This document shows, piece after piece, positions 38,964 to 46,168 of a stretch of DNA of 64,000 nucleotides (position 1 is the stretch's first letter; the number at the start of each line of letters is the position of its first letter). Origin of the DNA: Actinoplanes lobatus. Its GTDB lineage: Bacteria; Actinomycetota; Actinomycetes; Mycobacteriales; Micromonosporaceae. The notes under the pieces are model-generated. The model made no database searches. It was not told where the DNA came from and was given only the letters and a program-made list of their open reading frames with translations. The stretch lies in the NCBI RefSeq assembly GCF_014205215.1, contig NZ_JACHNC010000001.1, positions 3,105,001 to 3,169,000 of the forward strand, read 5' to 3'. A program made the translations under genes and the position numbers.

Positions 38964-39668
38964 TTGTCGAAGCACGCCGCACGTCAGTTCATCCTGGCCC
39001 GATCGGTCCTCGGTCTGGCTGCTGCCGTCCTGCTTGCCCTGGTCGGCTGGATCGCGTTCCGCTCGGGTGGCTCCGCCGAACCGGGTGATCCGCTGCTGGT
39101 CCTGCCGACCGCCGATCTCCAGGCGGCCGAGGGCTCGCTGCCCGCCACCAGCCCCGCGACCGAGTCGTCGCCGGTGTCGTCCGCCTCGCCGTCGCCGTCC
39201 GTGTCGCGGTCGGCCTCGGCATCGCCCTCGGTGTCGGTGTCGGTGTCGCCGTCGCCGTCCCGGTCGGCGTCCACCTCGGCCAAACCGTCGCCGTCGAAGA
39301 GCACCGGACGGCCCAGCCCGTCGCCGTCGCGCACCAGCTCCTCCCCGGCCGCCGCCGACCTGTCGGTCACCTACTCCACCAGCGCATCCTGGCGTGACGG
39401 CTTCATCGCCGCGCTGCGGGTCACCAACAACGGCACGTCGGCACGGGACTGGACCATCACGCTGTCCTACCCCTCCGGCAGCGGGCTCGAACTGCGCGGC
39501 GCCTGGAACGCCACGGCCAGCCTCAGCGGGAACACCGTCACCCTGAGCGGGAAGTCGCTCGCCGGCGGATCCTCGGTCAGCGTCGGCTTCCAGGCCGAGA
39601 AGAACCTGAACGACCTGGTCAAGCCGATCACCTGTGCCATCGGTGGCGGCAGTTGCCGGGTGAGCTAA
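38964..39668 (+). CDS. Membrane-anchored CBM2 cellulose-binding protein
   Basis: A 234-residue protein of the cell surface. A helix at residues 12-30 (LARSVLGLAAAVLLALVGWIA) acts as signal anchor. A Ser/Pro/Thr spacer of about 80 residues leads to a C-terminal family 2 carbohydrate-binding module (TYSTSASWRDGFIAALRVTN, LRGAWNATASLSG). No catalytic domain is present, so it may tether the cell to cellulose or display another surface role. TTG start. The same module type ends the esterase and the GH6 cellulase in this window. Its position between smpB and ssrA is unusual. Confidence 0.85.
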   Translation: MSKHAARQFILARSVLGLAAAVLLALVGWIAFRSGGSAEPGDPLLVLPTADLQAAEGSLPATSPATESSPVSSASPSPSVSRSASASPSVSVSVSPSPSRSASTSAKPSPSKSTGRPSPSPSRTSSSPAAADLSVTYSTSASWRDGFIAALRVTNNGTSARDWTITLSYPSGSGLELRGAWNATASLSGNTVTLSGKSLAGGSSVSVGFQAEKNLNDLVKPITCAIGGGSCRVS

Positions 39669-39693
39669 GATTGCCAGGCTGTGACATGGACAT

Positions 39694-40072
39694 GGGGGTG
39701 ACTGGTTTCGACTTCGTACGTGGAGACAGGGGAAGCGAGCCGAGGAAGCCGACGTCGTCTCGAGAATCGGTCGTCGGAAACTTATAAGCGCCAACTCTAA
39801 GTTTGACGCTGACCAGTACGCTCTCGCCGCCTGAGGCAAGTAGCGTGGTCTGTCGGTCTGGGAGCGCCTCCGTCCCAGCTGCCGGCATCAGCTAGGAGGC
39901 TGGCCAATGGGTCCCGGTCACGGGGACCTTGCGGTGAGATCAATCAGTGACTGGGCCCGTCGTCCGAACTTGCTCACGTGAGTCGGAGGGCCGAGTAGGG
40001 ACATAGTGAGCTGCGCTCGGAGAAGCCCTGACAAAGCAACGAAGGACCCGGGTTCGATTCCCGGCACCTCCA
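39694..40072 (+). ncRNA. ssrA: Transfer-messenger RNA
   Basis: tmRNA for ribosome rescue. The 5' end GGGGGTGACTGGTTTCGACT and 3' end GGTTCGATTCCCGGCACCTCC pair as a tRNA-like acceptor and T arm (first seven bases with CACCTCC); the CCA is not encoded. The tag frame is at 39790-39834 and reads ANSKFDADQYALAA followed by TGA, ending in the degron ALAA. The length is 379 bases, in the usual range. Confidence 0.96.
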
Positions 40073-40077
40073 CTGCA
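40064..40077 (+). repeat. 14-bp direct repeat at the tmRNA end (copy 1)
   Basis: GCACCTCCACTGCA covers the last nine bases of ssrA and the five bases after. An identical copy lies at 40692-40705. Direct repeats of a tmRNA 3' end are typical attachment-site footprints. Confidence 0.6.
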
Positions 40078-40081
40078 AGAT

Positions 40082-40121
40082 CATCGGCCGCCCTGCCATC
40101 GCTTAGGTGGGGCGGCCGATG
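40082..40121 (+). terminator. Terminator of ssrA
   Basis: A 12-bp perfect stem CATCGGCCGCCC/GGGCGGCCGATG with a 16-base loop is followed by a T-rich TCGTTGTTT. Confidence 0.8.
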
Positions 40122-40137
40122 TCGTTGTTTGACGGTC

Positions 40138-40362
40138 CTACCGCAGGAGCTGGAGAAATTCGGCTGTGGTCAGGCCAGCCTGTCGGAGGATCGAGGCGAG
40201 CGTTCCACGTTTGACCGTAGAGTGCTGAGGGACCACTGCGACCCGGCCGTTCGGATGTTGGTACACGGCGTGACTGCCTTTGGTGCGGACGTGGACGAAC
40301 CCTGCCCGGGTGAGGGCGTCTACTACCTTGCGGAGGGGGAGATCGGCCAGAGCCGGGCTCAT
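40138..40362 (-). CDS. hicA: HicA-family toxin
   Basis: A 74-residue mRNA interferase of a type II toxin-antitoxin module. It has a small double-stranded-RNA-binding-like fold with the family motif LRKVVDALTRAGF and the catalytic His in KGSHAVYQHPNG, then VVPQHSTVKRGTLASILRQAGL. Its start overlaps the stop of hicB by four bases, so antitoxin is made first. The module sits immediately after the tmRNA terminator on the opposite strand, inside a 14-bp direct repeat pair. Confidence 0.92.
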   Translation of the reverse strand: MSPALADLPLRKVVDALTRAGFVHVRTKGSHAVYQHPNGRVAVVPQHSTVKRGTLASILRQAGLTTAEFLQLLR

Positions 40363-40571
40363 GCGGCCGAGGCGATCTGGAACGCGGTCACGAACGGCGT
40401 CGCCTCGATCTGGGGCTGAGAGACCTGCTCCAAGTAGAGCTCCACCGCTTCGCGGAGATTCGCCAGAGCCTCATCCAATGACTCGCCTTGACTAGCTACG
40501 TCAAGCTCCAGACAGCGGGCAACGAACCAGTCGTCTTCCTGGTGAACCGCGGCGGTCAGTGTTCGGGTCAT
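40359..40571 (-). CDS. hicB: HicB-family antitoxin
   Basis: A 70-residue antitoxin with the HicB fold (LTAAVHQEDDWFVARCLELDVASQG, split as HicB motif W-V-A-R, then SLDEALANLREAVELYLE). It pairs with HicA, neutralising the toxin by direct binding. It is short and has no separate ribbon-helix-helix or HTH domain, so autoregulation may be weak or depend on the complex. ATG start. Order hicB-hicA with a 4-bp overlap. Confidence 0.9.
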   Translation of the reverse strand: MTRTLTAAVHQEDDWFVARCLELDVASQGESLDEALANLREAVELYLEQVSQPQIEATPFVTAFQIASAA

Positions 40572-40602
40572 CGGTGTCTCCCGCAGGGTGCGTTCAGTCT
40601 CC

Positions 40603-40701
40603 TCATTCTAGGCGGTCGATGATGATGTCCGGCTGTCCAAGCATGTCTCGCAGGCGCCGCAGGTGCTCCGAAAGGTTCGAGTAGGCGGCAAGCACCTCCA
40701 C
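40603..40701 (-). pseudogene. Remnant A of an unrecognised gene
   Basis: An open tail reading VEVLAAYSNLSEHLRRLRD and a further 13 residues, ending at TGA. Upstream in frame there is only a stop and a hairpin, and no RBS. It resembles remnant B at 41474-41597 (V-E-L-x-x-A-Y-x-N-L-x-E). It is probably the 3' end of a lost gene. Confidence 0.45.
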
Positions 40702-40705
40702 TGCA
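40692..40705 (+). repeat. 14-bp direct repeat (copy 2)
   Basis: An exact second copy of GCACCTCCACTGCA, 628 bp after the copy at the tmRNA end. The two enclose the HicBA module. Confidence 0.6.
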
Positions 40706-40790
40706 CTCTGGCGTCTTTCTGCTCCGGGGGTCGAGCCCCCGGAAACCCCGCATCACGGTGGGCGCGGCAGGTGGTTGCGTTTCGGCCGCG

Positions 40791-41167
40791 TCAGGCGGGT
40801 AGGACAGGCACGTCGTATTTCTGGATGTGCGTGTCACGAGTGACCAACGTCAGGTGTTCTACCTGGGCTTGGGGGCGATGAGCATCCGATCGAACGGGTC
40901 TCGGTGGATGAGCGGAAGCCGTCCCGCGACGATGCAGTGCTCGGCGGTGATGTTCAGGTGCCGGAAGCCGCTGTCGCGGATGCGTTCAGCGAGATCGGCC
41001 GGTTTGGCGAGCTTGCCGATCGACTGCTTGATGGCCACTTCCCGCATCGTCGCAGGGCTGACGTAGGCGTCCGGTTCGTGGTCGAGCCGTTCCTTGATCT
41101 CGGCGGGAAGAGTGGAGTCGTCCGTGAGCCACCACAGCACGACGGGAGTGTCGAGGAGAAGGCTCAT
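40791..41167 (-). pseudogene. vapC: VapC-like PIN toxin, frameshifted near the 3' end
   Basis: A PIN-domain ribonuclease toxin. The open part (40859-41167, 102 residues) starts MSLLLDTPVVLWWLTDD, with the first acidic residue in LLLDT, a middle REVAIKQSIGKLA and DPFDRML. It then stops after IAPKPR. Just downstream, the +1/-1 frame restores IA, Q-V-E-H, then LTLVTRDTHIQKYDVP and a stop at 40791, which is the usual PIN C-terminus with its conserved Asp. A run of five C is the likely slip point. The toxin is therefore truncated, unless this is a sequencing or phase-variation event. Confidence 0.8.
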
Positions 41168-41415
41168 GTGAGGCCGAAATCCCGTGCGATCGACTCGTTC
41201 ACCTCGGTGGAATCCCAGTCGTCTGCCACGACGAGTTGACCGGCGAGGGAGCCTCTACCCGTCCGGTCGACCCTGCGGTTGAGCGGGATCATCTTGGCGA
41301 CGGGTGTGCCGGCCCGGCTGATGATGATCTCTTCGCCGTGCTCGACGCGGTCGATGATCCGCGAGAGGTTCGTTTTCGCGTCGTGGATGTTGAACTGCGC
41401 GGCTGCTTCAGACAT
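41164..41415 (-). CDS. Phd/YefM-family antitoxin
   Basis: An 83-residue prevent-host-death antitoxin. FNIHDAKTNLSRIIDRVEHG and EEIIISRAGTPVAKMIPLN are the typical N-terminal DNA-binding dimer region. The C-terminal 30 residues (VVADDWDSTEVNESIARDFGL) would bind the toxin. It overlaps the PIN toxin start by four bases. With the partner toxin frameshifted, this may be an orphan antitoxin. ATG start with AAGGAGG upstream. Confidence 0.9.
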   Translation of the reverse strand: MSEAAAQFNIHDAKTNLSRIIDRVEHGEEIIISRAGTPVAKMIPLNRRVDRTGRGSLAGQLVVADDWDSTEVNESIARDFGLT

Positions 41416-41473
41416 GGCGACCTCCTTGGGTAAGAGGAACCCGGCGTCGGAGCGCTGGGCGAGATCCAGTCGG

Positions 41474-41597
41474 TTACCCGTCGACGGCCGTCCGCAGCGG
41501 TTGAGCCCGCTCGCCGAGGTTCATGTAAGCGGTCATCAGCTCCACCGGACGGAAGGCGGCCCGGTTTGCGGAAAGCGCGAACCGGGCCGCTTCGTCT
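41474..41597 (-). pseudogene. Remnant B, related to remnant A
   Basis: An open tail with ANRAAFRPVELMTAYMNLGE and 13 more residues to TAA, but no credible start upstream. A hairpin (41556-41566 with 41580-41590) lies within it. The similarity to remnant A suggests two copies of one gene's 3' end flanking the Phd/VapC module. Confidence 0.45.
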
Positions 41598-41974
41598 TAT
41601 CCGCTTCCGGGCCGAGCCCGTTACCCCCGGAAGCCCTATAGCGACTCCGCCGTTCAGCCAGTCGTTGCTTGTTCGAACCACACCGGGTGACGGCATGGGT
41701 AGGCTCGGCGGAGCAATCCAGGTGGTGGCCAGTCTGAGTCACCGGATCATTTACAAGATCACCGGACTGCCCGCGTAGCCGGCAAGCGACCCGATATTCA
41801 TCTTTTCAACGGTGATTGCGGGCGGGCGGCGACAGGTCGCCACGGCCCTTTTCTGGCGCCGAATAGAGGTTGCGGCCGTAGCCGCCTGATTGCGCGGGAC
41901 CTCCGCATTCGTCGAGACCGCAAAGTGTCCGGCAATTTAGCAATTCCAGCGCATAAAGTTGATGGGAGGATCCC
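41598..41974. other. Intergenic leader of the DUF4360 cluster
   Basis: No gene is seen. The base composition turns less GC-rich here and stays so into the first DUF4360 gene. The 3' end carries that gene's RBS (GGGAGG) and presumably its promoter, which I could not place. Confidence 0.4.
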
Positions 41975-42577
41975 ATGTTCAGGTTGAGAAGGATGATGGC
42001 GGCTGCGGTCGCCGGAGTATTGCTGACCATGTCGCTGATCCCGTCGGTGGCCCAGGCGCGGCCACGACTGGTGGACCCCGTCGTCACGCTGAACGTCAAG
42101 GCTGTCAACGGCAGCGGTTGCCCGGAGTTTTCGAGCGTCGCCACCGACGTGCCGGACAAGACGGCGTTCTCCGTGAGTTTCAGCAAGTTCAAGGTGACCG
42201 GCAGCAGTTACAAGAACTGCAATGTCGTGATCGTTGTCGGCATTCCTGCGGGCTGGACGTATTCGGTGTACGAGGTCTTCAACCGGGGCTACGCCGTTCT
42301 CGATAAAGGCGCGTCCGGCCGAATCATAATGAACTCGTGGTTTACCGGCTTCCCGTGGACCCTGCGCGCGGACCAGACGTTCAAGGGGACGTACGACGAC
42401 TTCTGGCAGACGAACAGCGCCACCAGCGCGCTGATCTTCGCCCCCTGTGGCGCGTCGGCCAACTTGATTCTCAATACCACGCTGCGGGTCGCCGGGCCCG
42501 CGACGAGTTCGATGGAGTTGTTCGCTCAGGACGCCCGTGTATCGACCACCTTCCTTTTGAAATGGAAGCAGTGCTAA
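41975..42577 (+). CDS. Secreted DUF4360 protein (paralogue 1)
   Basis: A 200-residue exported protein. A signal peptide occupies about 1-29 (AAAVAGVLLTMSLIPSVAQA). The mature part shows the DUF4360 pattern: VNGSGCPE, SSYKNC, IPAGWTYSVYEVFNRGYAVL, WFTGFPW, FAPCG, NTTLRVAG and a final KWKQC. Four Cys residues, one of them at the very C-terminus, suggest two disulfides. The biological role is unknown. RBS GGGAGGATCCC precedes the ATG. Two paralogues follow on the same strand. Confidence 0.8.
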   Translation: MFRLRRMMAAAVAGVLLTMSLIPSVAQARPRLVDPVVTLNVKAVNGSGCPEFSSVATDVPDKTAFSVSFSKFKVTGSSYKNCNVVIVVGIPAGWTYSVYEVFNRGYAVLDKGASGRIIMNSWFTGFPWTLRADQTFKGTYDDFWQTNSATSALIFAPCGASANLILNTTLRVAGPATSSMELFAQDARVSTTFLLKWKQC

Positions 42578-42607
42578 TTCCGCAACCCTACTGTAAAAGG
42601 AGTTCTC

Positions 42608-43207
42608 ATGTTCCGTACGAATAAGAAGGCCGCGGCAATTCTCGCGGGGTCGCTGTTGGCGACGCTTCTCCCCGCGGCGGCTCAGGCAGCGCCGGCGCCG
42701 CCGGCGCCGATGATCACCCTCAAGGTCCTGGGCGCCTTCGGCAGCGGCTGCCCCGCGGGCACCACCTGGGCTCAGCCCACCGCGGACAACACCGCGTTCA
42801 GCCTGTCCTACAGCGATTTCCGGGTGTACGGCAACGACTACAAGAGCTGCAAGGTGTCGATCCGGGTGTCCGTGCCTCAAGGCTGGACCTATGCGATCAC
42901 CTCGGTGATCAACCGGGTGACGCCGGACCTGGACTGGAAGTCGTCGGCCAAATTGCAGATGAACGCCTGGTTCACCGGAAGCCCGTGGAACGCGTCGGCC
43001 AGCAATTCGCTCAACGGTCCGAGTACCAACCTCTGGACCACGGCGAGCAACATCGGCACCCTCATCTACGCGCCGTGCAATGACTCGCTCGACCTGAACG
43101 TCAACAACACGCTGCGGGTGAAGGGGAGCTCCTCGAATTCCGCCGAACTCATCGACACCGACACGAAGGCGTCGACGATCTTCAACGTGTCCTGGAAGAA
43201 GTGCTGA
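42608..43207 (+). CDS. Secreted DUF4360 protein (paralogue 2)
   Basis: A 199-residue signal-peptide protein (residues 1-29, AAILAGSLLATLLPAAAQA). It carries FGSGCPAGTTWAQP, the canonical GSGCPxGT motif, DYKSC, VPQGWTYAITSVINR, WFTGSPW, YAPCN, NNTLRVKG and terminal SWKKC. All four cysteines of paralogue 1 are kept. The ATG has AAAGGAG seven bases upstream and lies 30 bp after paralogue 1, so the pair is cotranscribed. Confidence 0.82.
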   Translation: MFRTNKKAAAILAGSLLATLLPAAAQAAPAPPAPMITLKVLGAFGSGCPAGTTWAQPTADNTAFSLSYSDFRVYGNDYKSCKVSIRVSVPQGWTYAITSVINRVTPDLDWKSSAKLQMNAWFTGSPWNASASNSLNGPSTNLWTTASNIGTLIYAPCNDSLDLNVNNTLRVKGSSSNSAELIDTDTKASTIFNVSWKKC

Positions 43208-43292
43208 CGTGCGAACACCGGCCGGTCGGCGACGGGGCTCCCTGTGGCCGGCCGGTTCTCCCCGCCAAGGTCTCCCGTTGTGAGGGGTTCCC

Positions 43293-43883
43293 GTGTCTGG
43301 ATTGAAGATAATCGTGATGGCGCTGGTCGGCACTTCCCTGTTCGTGCCGTCCGCCTCGGCAAGTCCCCTGCCACCGGGGACACAACCGCAGCTCACCGTG
43401 AAGCTGCTCAACGCGAACGGCAGCGGATGCCGCCACGGTGCCGGCACCAAACTGCCCGTCGACGCGCACGTTCTGCCGTCCGGGGCGGTCATGGTTCGGT
43501 ATCGAGGTTTTTCGGTCTCGGGCAACGACTACAAGAGCTGCGTCCTCTTCGCGAGCGTGGCTACCCCGGCCGGATGGACCTATCAGATCCCCGCGGTGGA
43601 CAACCAGGCCGTCGTCAGCCTCGACGCGACCGAAACCGCGAGCCTCTCCACGGCCATGTGGTTCACCGGCCTCAAGTGGACCGTACGCGACACCGAGAAG
43701 GTGGTGGGCCCGAAGACCGGTGCCTGGAACACCAGCGCCGTACCCCGTCCGGCGGCATGGGCCCCGTGCGGCACATCGGTGAACGTGTCCGTCGCTGAGA
43801 CGATGCGCGTCGCCGGAAGCTCGACGAGCACCGCCGGCCTCGTGGCGACGACCTTCGACCCCCCGAAGTGGCGGCGATGCTGA
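43293..43883 (+). CDS. Secreted DUF4360 protein (paralogue 3, divergent)
   Basis: A 196-residue relative with a shorter signal peptide (residues 1-23, IIVMALVGTSLFVPSASA). It keeps NANGSGCRHG, DYKSC, PAGWTYQIP, WFTGLKW, WAPCG, AETMRVAGSS and the terminal WRRC, but the GSGCP proline is lost and the middle is more diverged. GTG start, 85 bp beyond paralogue 2. A bidirectional hairpin terminator ends the cluster. It probably arose by tandem duplication followed by divergence. Confidence 0.78.
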   Translation: MSGLKIIVMALVGTSLFVPSASASPLPPGTQPQLTVKLLNANGSGCRHGAGTKLPVDAHVLPSGAVMVRYRGFSVSGNDYKSCVLFASVATPAGWTYQIPAVDNQAVVSLDATETASLSTAMWFTGLKWTVRDTEKVVGPKTGAWNTSAVPRPAAWAPCGTSVNVSVAETMRVAGSSTSTAGLVATTFDPPKWRRC

Positions 43884-43894
43884 GCCGAGAACCA

Positions 43895-43922
43895 GATGCG
43901 CGCCGGCATCGCGGCGCGCATC
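43895..43922. terminator. Bidirectional terminator between convergent genes
   Basis: A 10-bp perfect stem GATGCGCGCC/GGCGCGCATC with an eight-base loop, between DUF4360 paralogue 3 and the transglycosylase-like gene. Confidence 0.75.
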
Positions 43923-43929
43923 GATTCAT

Positions 43930-44607
43930 CTAGTAGGAGCCGGCGTCCTGGAAGTGGTTCCAGGCGCCGCACGGGGAGTCGTAGCGGCCCTTGACGTAGC
44001 CGAGGCCCCACTTGATCTGGGTCGCCGGGTTGATCTTCCAGTCGTCGGCGATCGAGGCCATCTTGCTGCCCGGGTAGGCCTGCGGGATGCCGTAGGCGCC
44101 CGACGACCGGTTGGTGGCCCGGTAGTTCCAGCCGCTCTCGTGGTCCCACAGCTTGTTCAGGCAGGAGAACTCGCTGAACTCGAAGCCCGCGTCGATCATC
44201 AGGGCGCAGCCGACCTCGCGGCTGCCGCTCAGGCTCCGGCACGCCGCCGGGATCGTGCCGGTGTAGGGCACCGGGCCCACCTCGGCGGCCCGTTTGGCGG
44301 CGGCCGCCTTCTCGGCCTCCGCCTTCTTCCGGGCGGTCTCCAGCGCCCGGGCGTCGGCGACGGCGGTCTTCACCTCGGCGCTCGCCTTCTGTGCGGCGAG
44401 CCGTTTCGCCTCGTCGCGGACGGCCCGCGCCGCGGCGTGCTCCCGCTCGCGCTCGGCCAGCAGGCGCTGGGTCTCGGCCGCGCCGGCGGCGTTCGGCCCG
44501 GAGTCCGGGCGCTGCGCCAGATGGACGCCACCGGCCAGGGCGGCCAGCAGCAGTGTCGCCGCGGCGGCGCGCGCGCCGACGGTTCGGATGATGTGCGGTC
44601 GAGTCAC
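43930..44607 (-). CDS. Exported transglycosylase-like protein
   Basis: A 225-residue secreted protein. Residues 10-32 form the signal peptide, and 45-108 a charged Ala/Glu/Lys/Arg coiled coil. The C-terminal domain looks like the lysozyme-fold region of aggregation-promoting factors and actinobacterial transglycosylases (LNKLWDHESGWNYRATNRSS, GAYGIPQAYPGSKM, WGLGYVKGRYDSPCGAW). The probable catalytic Glu lies in DHESGW. It likely cuts peptidoglycan glycan strands. GTG start; divergent from the esterase gene. Confidence 0.85.
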   Translation of the reverse strand: MTRPHIIRTVGARAAAATLLLAALAGGVHLAQRPDSGPNAAGAAETQRLLAEREREHAAARAVRDEAKRLAAQKASAEVKTAVADARALETARKKAEAEKAAAAKRAAEVGPVPYTGTIPAACRSLSGSREVGCALMIDAGFEFSEFSCLNKLWDHESGWNYRATNRSSGAYGIPQAYPGSKMASIADDWKINPATQIKWGLGYVKGRYDSPCGAWNHFQDAGSY

Positions 44608-44803
44608 CGGGGGTCCCCTTCGACGGCCGTGGGTCGTCGTTGTGCAGTGAAATCCGACGGATCATACGCCCCCGTTCCACGCCCGCGCGGCTCCTGGGAC
44701 GGCCTGGCGCCACCACGGCCGAAGATAAATACTGGTCGATGCTTAGGGTGCTCCCCACACCGAAGCCGTCCCCGTCCCCACCCCGAGTGCGAGGAATCCC
44801 CCG

Positions 44804-46117
44804 ATGCGAAAGAGACTCAAGCTCCTGCTCGCCGCACTGGTCACCGCGACCATGGCGGCACTGGGCGCGGTCGCCCTTCCCGGGCCCGCCTCCGCGGCCG
44901 CGCTGACCGAGGTCACCGGCTTCGGCACCAACCCGAGCAACCTGCGGATGTACCTCTACGTGCCCGACAACCTGGCGCCCCGGCCGGGTCTGCTCGTGGC
45001 CGTCCACTACTGCACCGGCACCGGGCCGGCCTTCTACAGCGGATCCCAGTTCGCCGCGCTCGCCGACCGGTACGGCTACATCGTCATCTACCCGTCGGTG
45101 ACCCGTAGCAGCCAGTGCTTCGACGTCGCCTCCCCGCAGGCGCTCACCCGCGACGGCGGAAGCGATCCGGTCGGCATCAAGTCGATGATCGATTACGTAC
45201 GGGCGCGGTACCCGGTCGACGCGGACCGGATCGTGGCCACCGGCGTCTCCAGCGGGGCGATGATGACGAACGTCCTGCTGGGCCTCTACCCCGACGTGTT
45301 CAGCGCGGGCTCGGCGTTCGCCGGAGTTCCGTTCGGGTGCTTCGCCACCACCAACGGCTCCGAGTGGAACAGCGACTGCGCCAACGGCCTCGTCCTCAAG
45401 ACCCCGCAGCAGTGGGGTGACCTGGTCCGCAACGCCTACCCGGGCTACTCCGGGCGCCGCCCCCGCATGCAGACGTGGCACGGCACCAACGACGAGATCC
45501 TGCGCTACCCCAACTTCGGCGAGCAGATCGACCAGTGGACGAACGTGCACGGCCTCACCCAGACGCCGTCGTTCACCGACACCCCGCAGAGCGGATACAC
45601 CCGGACCCGGTACGGCGGCACCGGTGACACCGCGCCGGTGGAGGCGATCAGCATGAACGGGGTCAGTCACAACCTGCCCGTCGACGCGGCCGCCGCCGTC
45701 CACTTCCTCGGGCTCGACACCACCACGCCGTCGTCACCCAGCCCGTCGTCACCGAGCCCCTCGGCGCCGAGTCCCTCCGCGTCCAGCCCGTCGCCGACCG
45801 GTGGCTGCCGGGTCGGCTACACGGTCAACGCCTGGAACACCGGGTTCACCGCGTCGGTCACCGTCACCAACACCGGCACCGCGGCGGTCAACGGCTGGAC
45901 CCTGCGGTTCACCCTGCCGACCGGGCAGGCCGTGACGAACGCCTGGAACGCCACCGTCAGCCCCACCAGCGGGGCTGTCTCCGCCACCAACGTCTCCTAC
46001 AACGGCACGCTCACCGCCGGCGGATCCCAGACCTTCGGCTTCCAGGGCACCCACACCGGCAACACCGCCGAACCCGGCGCCTTCACCCTCAACAACGCCA
46101 CCTGCGCGGTCGTCTGA
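44804..46117 (+). CDS. Secreted CE1/PHB-depolymerase-type esterase with CBM2
   Basis: A 437-residue exported esterase. A signal peptide (1-32) precedes an alpha/beta-hydrolase domain of the polyhydroxybutyrate depolymerase family, which includes acetylxylan and feruloyl esterases. The nucleophile is Ser in TGVSSGAMMT, Asp in WHGTNDEI and His in NGVSHNLPV. A Ser/Pro linker (PSPSSPSPSAPSPS) joins a family 2 cellulose-binding module (GYTVNAWNTGFTASVTVTN) at 340-437. The binding module favours plant cell-wall esters as substrate over stored polyester. ATG after a GAGGAA-type RBS. Confidence 0.9.
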   Translation: MRKRLKLLLAALVTATMAALGAVALPGPASAAALTEVTGFGTNPSNLRMYLYVPDNLAPRPGLLVAVHYCTGTGPAFYSGSQFAALADRYGYIVIYPSVTRSSQCFDVASPQALTRDGGSDPVGIKSMIDYVRARYPVDADRIVATGVSSGAMMTNVLLGLYPDVFSAGSAFAGVPFGCFATTNGSEWNSDCANGLVLKTPQQWGDLVRNAYPGYSGRRPRMQTWHGTNDEILRYPNFGEQIDQWTNVHGLTQTPSFTDTPQSGYTRTRYGGTGDTAPVEAISMNGVSHNLPVDAAAAVHFLGLDTTTPSSPSPSSPSPSAPSPSASSPSPTGGCRVGYTVNAWNTGFTASVTVTNTGTAAVNGWTLRFTLPTGQAVTNAWNATVSPTSGAVSATNVSYNGTLTAGGSQTFGFQGTHTGNTAEPGAFTLNNATCAVV

Positions 46118-46125
46118 CCCGTCGC

Positions 46126-46155
46126 CGCGGCGCCGGGACGAGGCCCGGCGCCGCG
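46126..46155. terminator. Bidirectional terminator between esterase and mtnP
   Basis: A perfect 12-bp stem CGCGGCGCCGGG/CCCGGCGCCGCG with a six-base loop between two convergent genes. Confidence 0.8.
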
Positions 46156-46168
46156 TACGGCGTACGGA

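Noticed and set aside
40721..40742. tRNA-like T arm in the toxin-antitoxin region
   Set aside because: TCCGGGGG/CCCCCGGA forms a hairpin with a TCGAG loop, but no D arm, anticodon arm or acceptor stem surrounds it.
41798..43525. Minus-strand frame through the DUF4360 genes
   Set aside because: The plus-strand proteins have signal peptides, RBS sites and conserved cysteines; the reverse frame has none of these.
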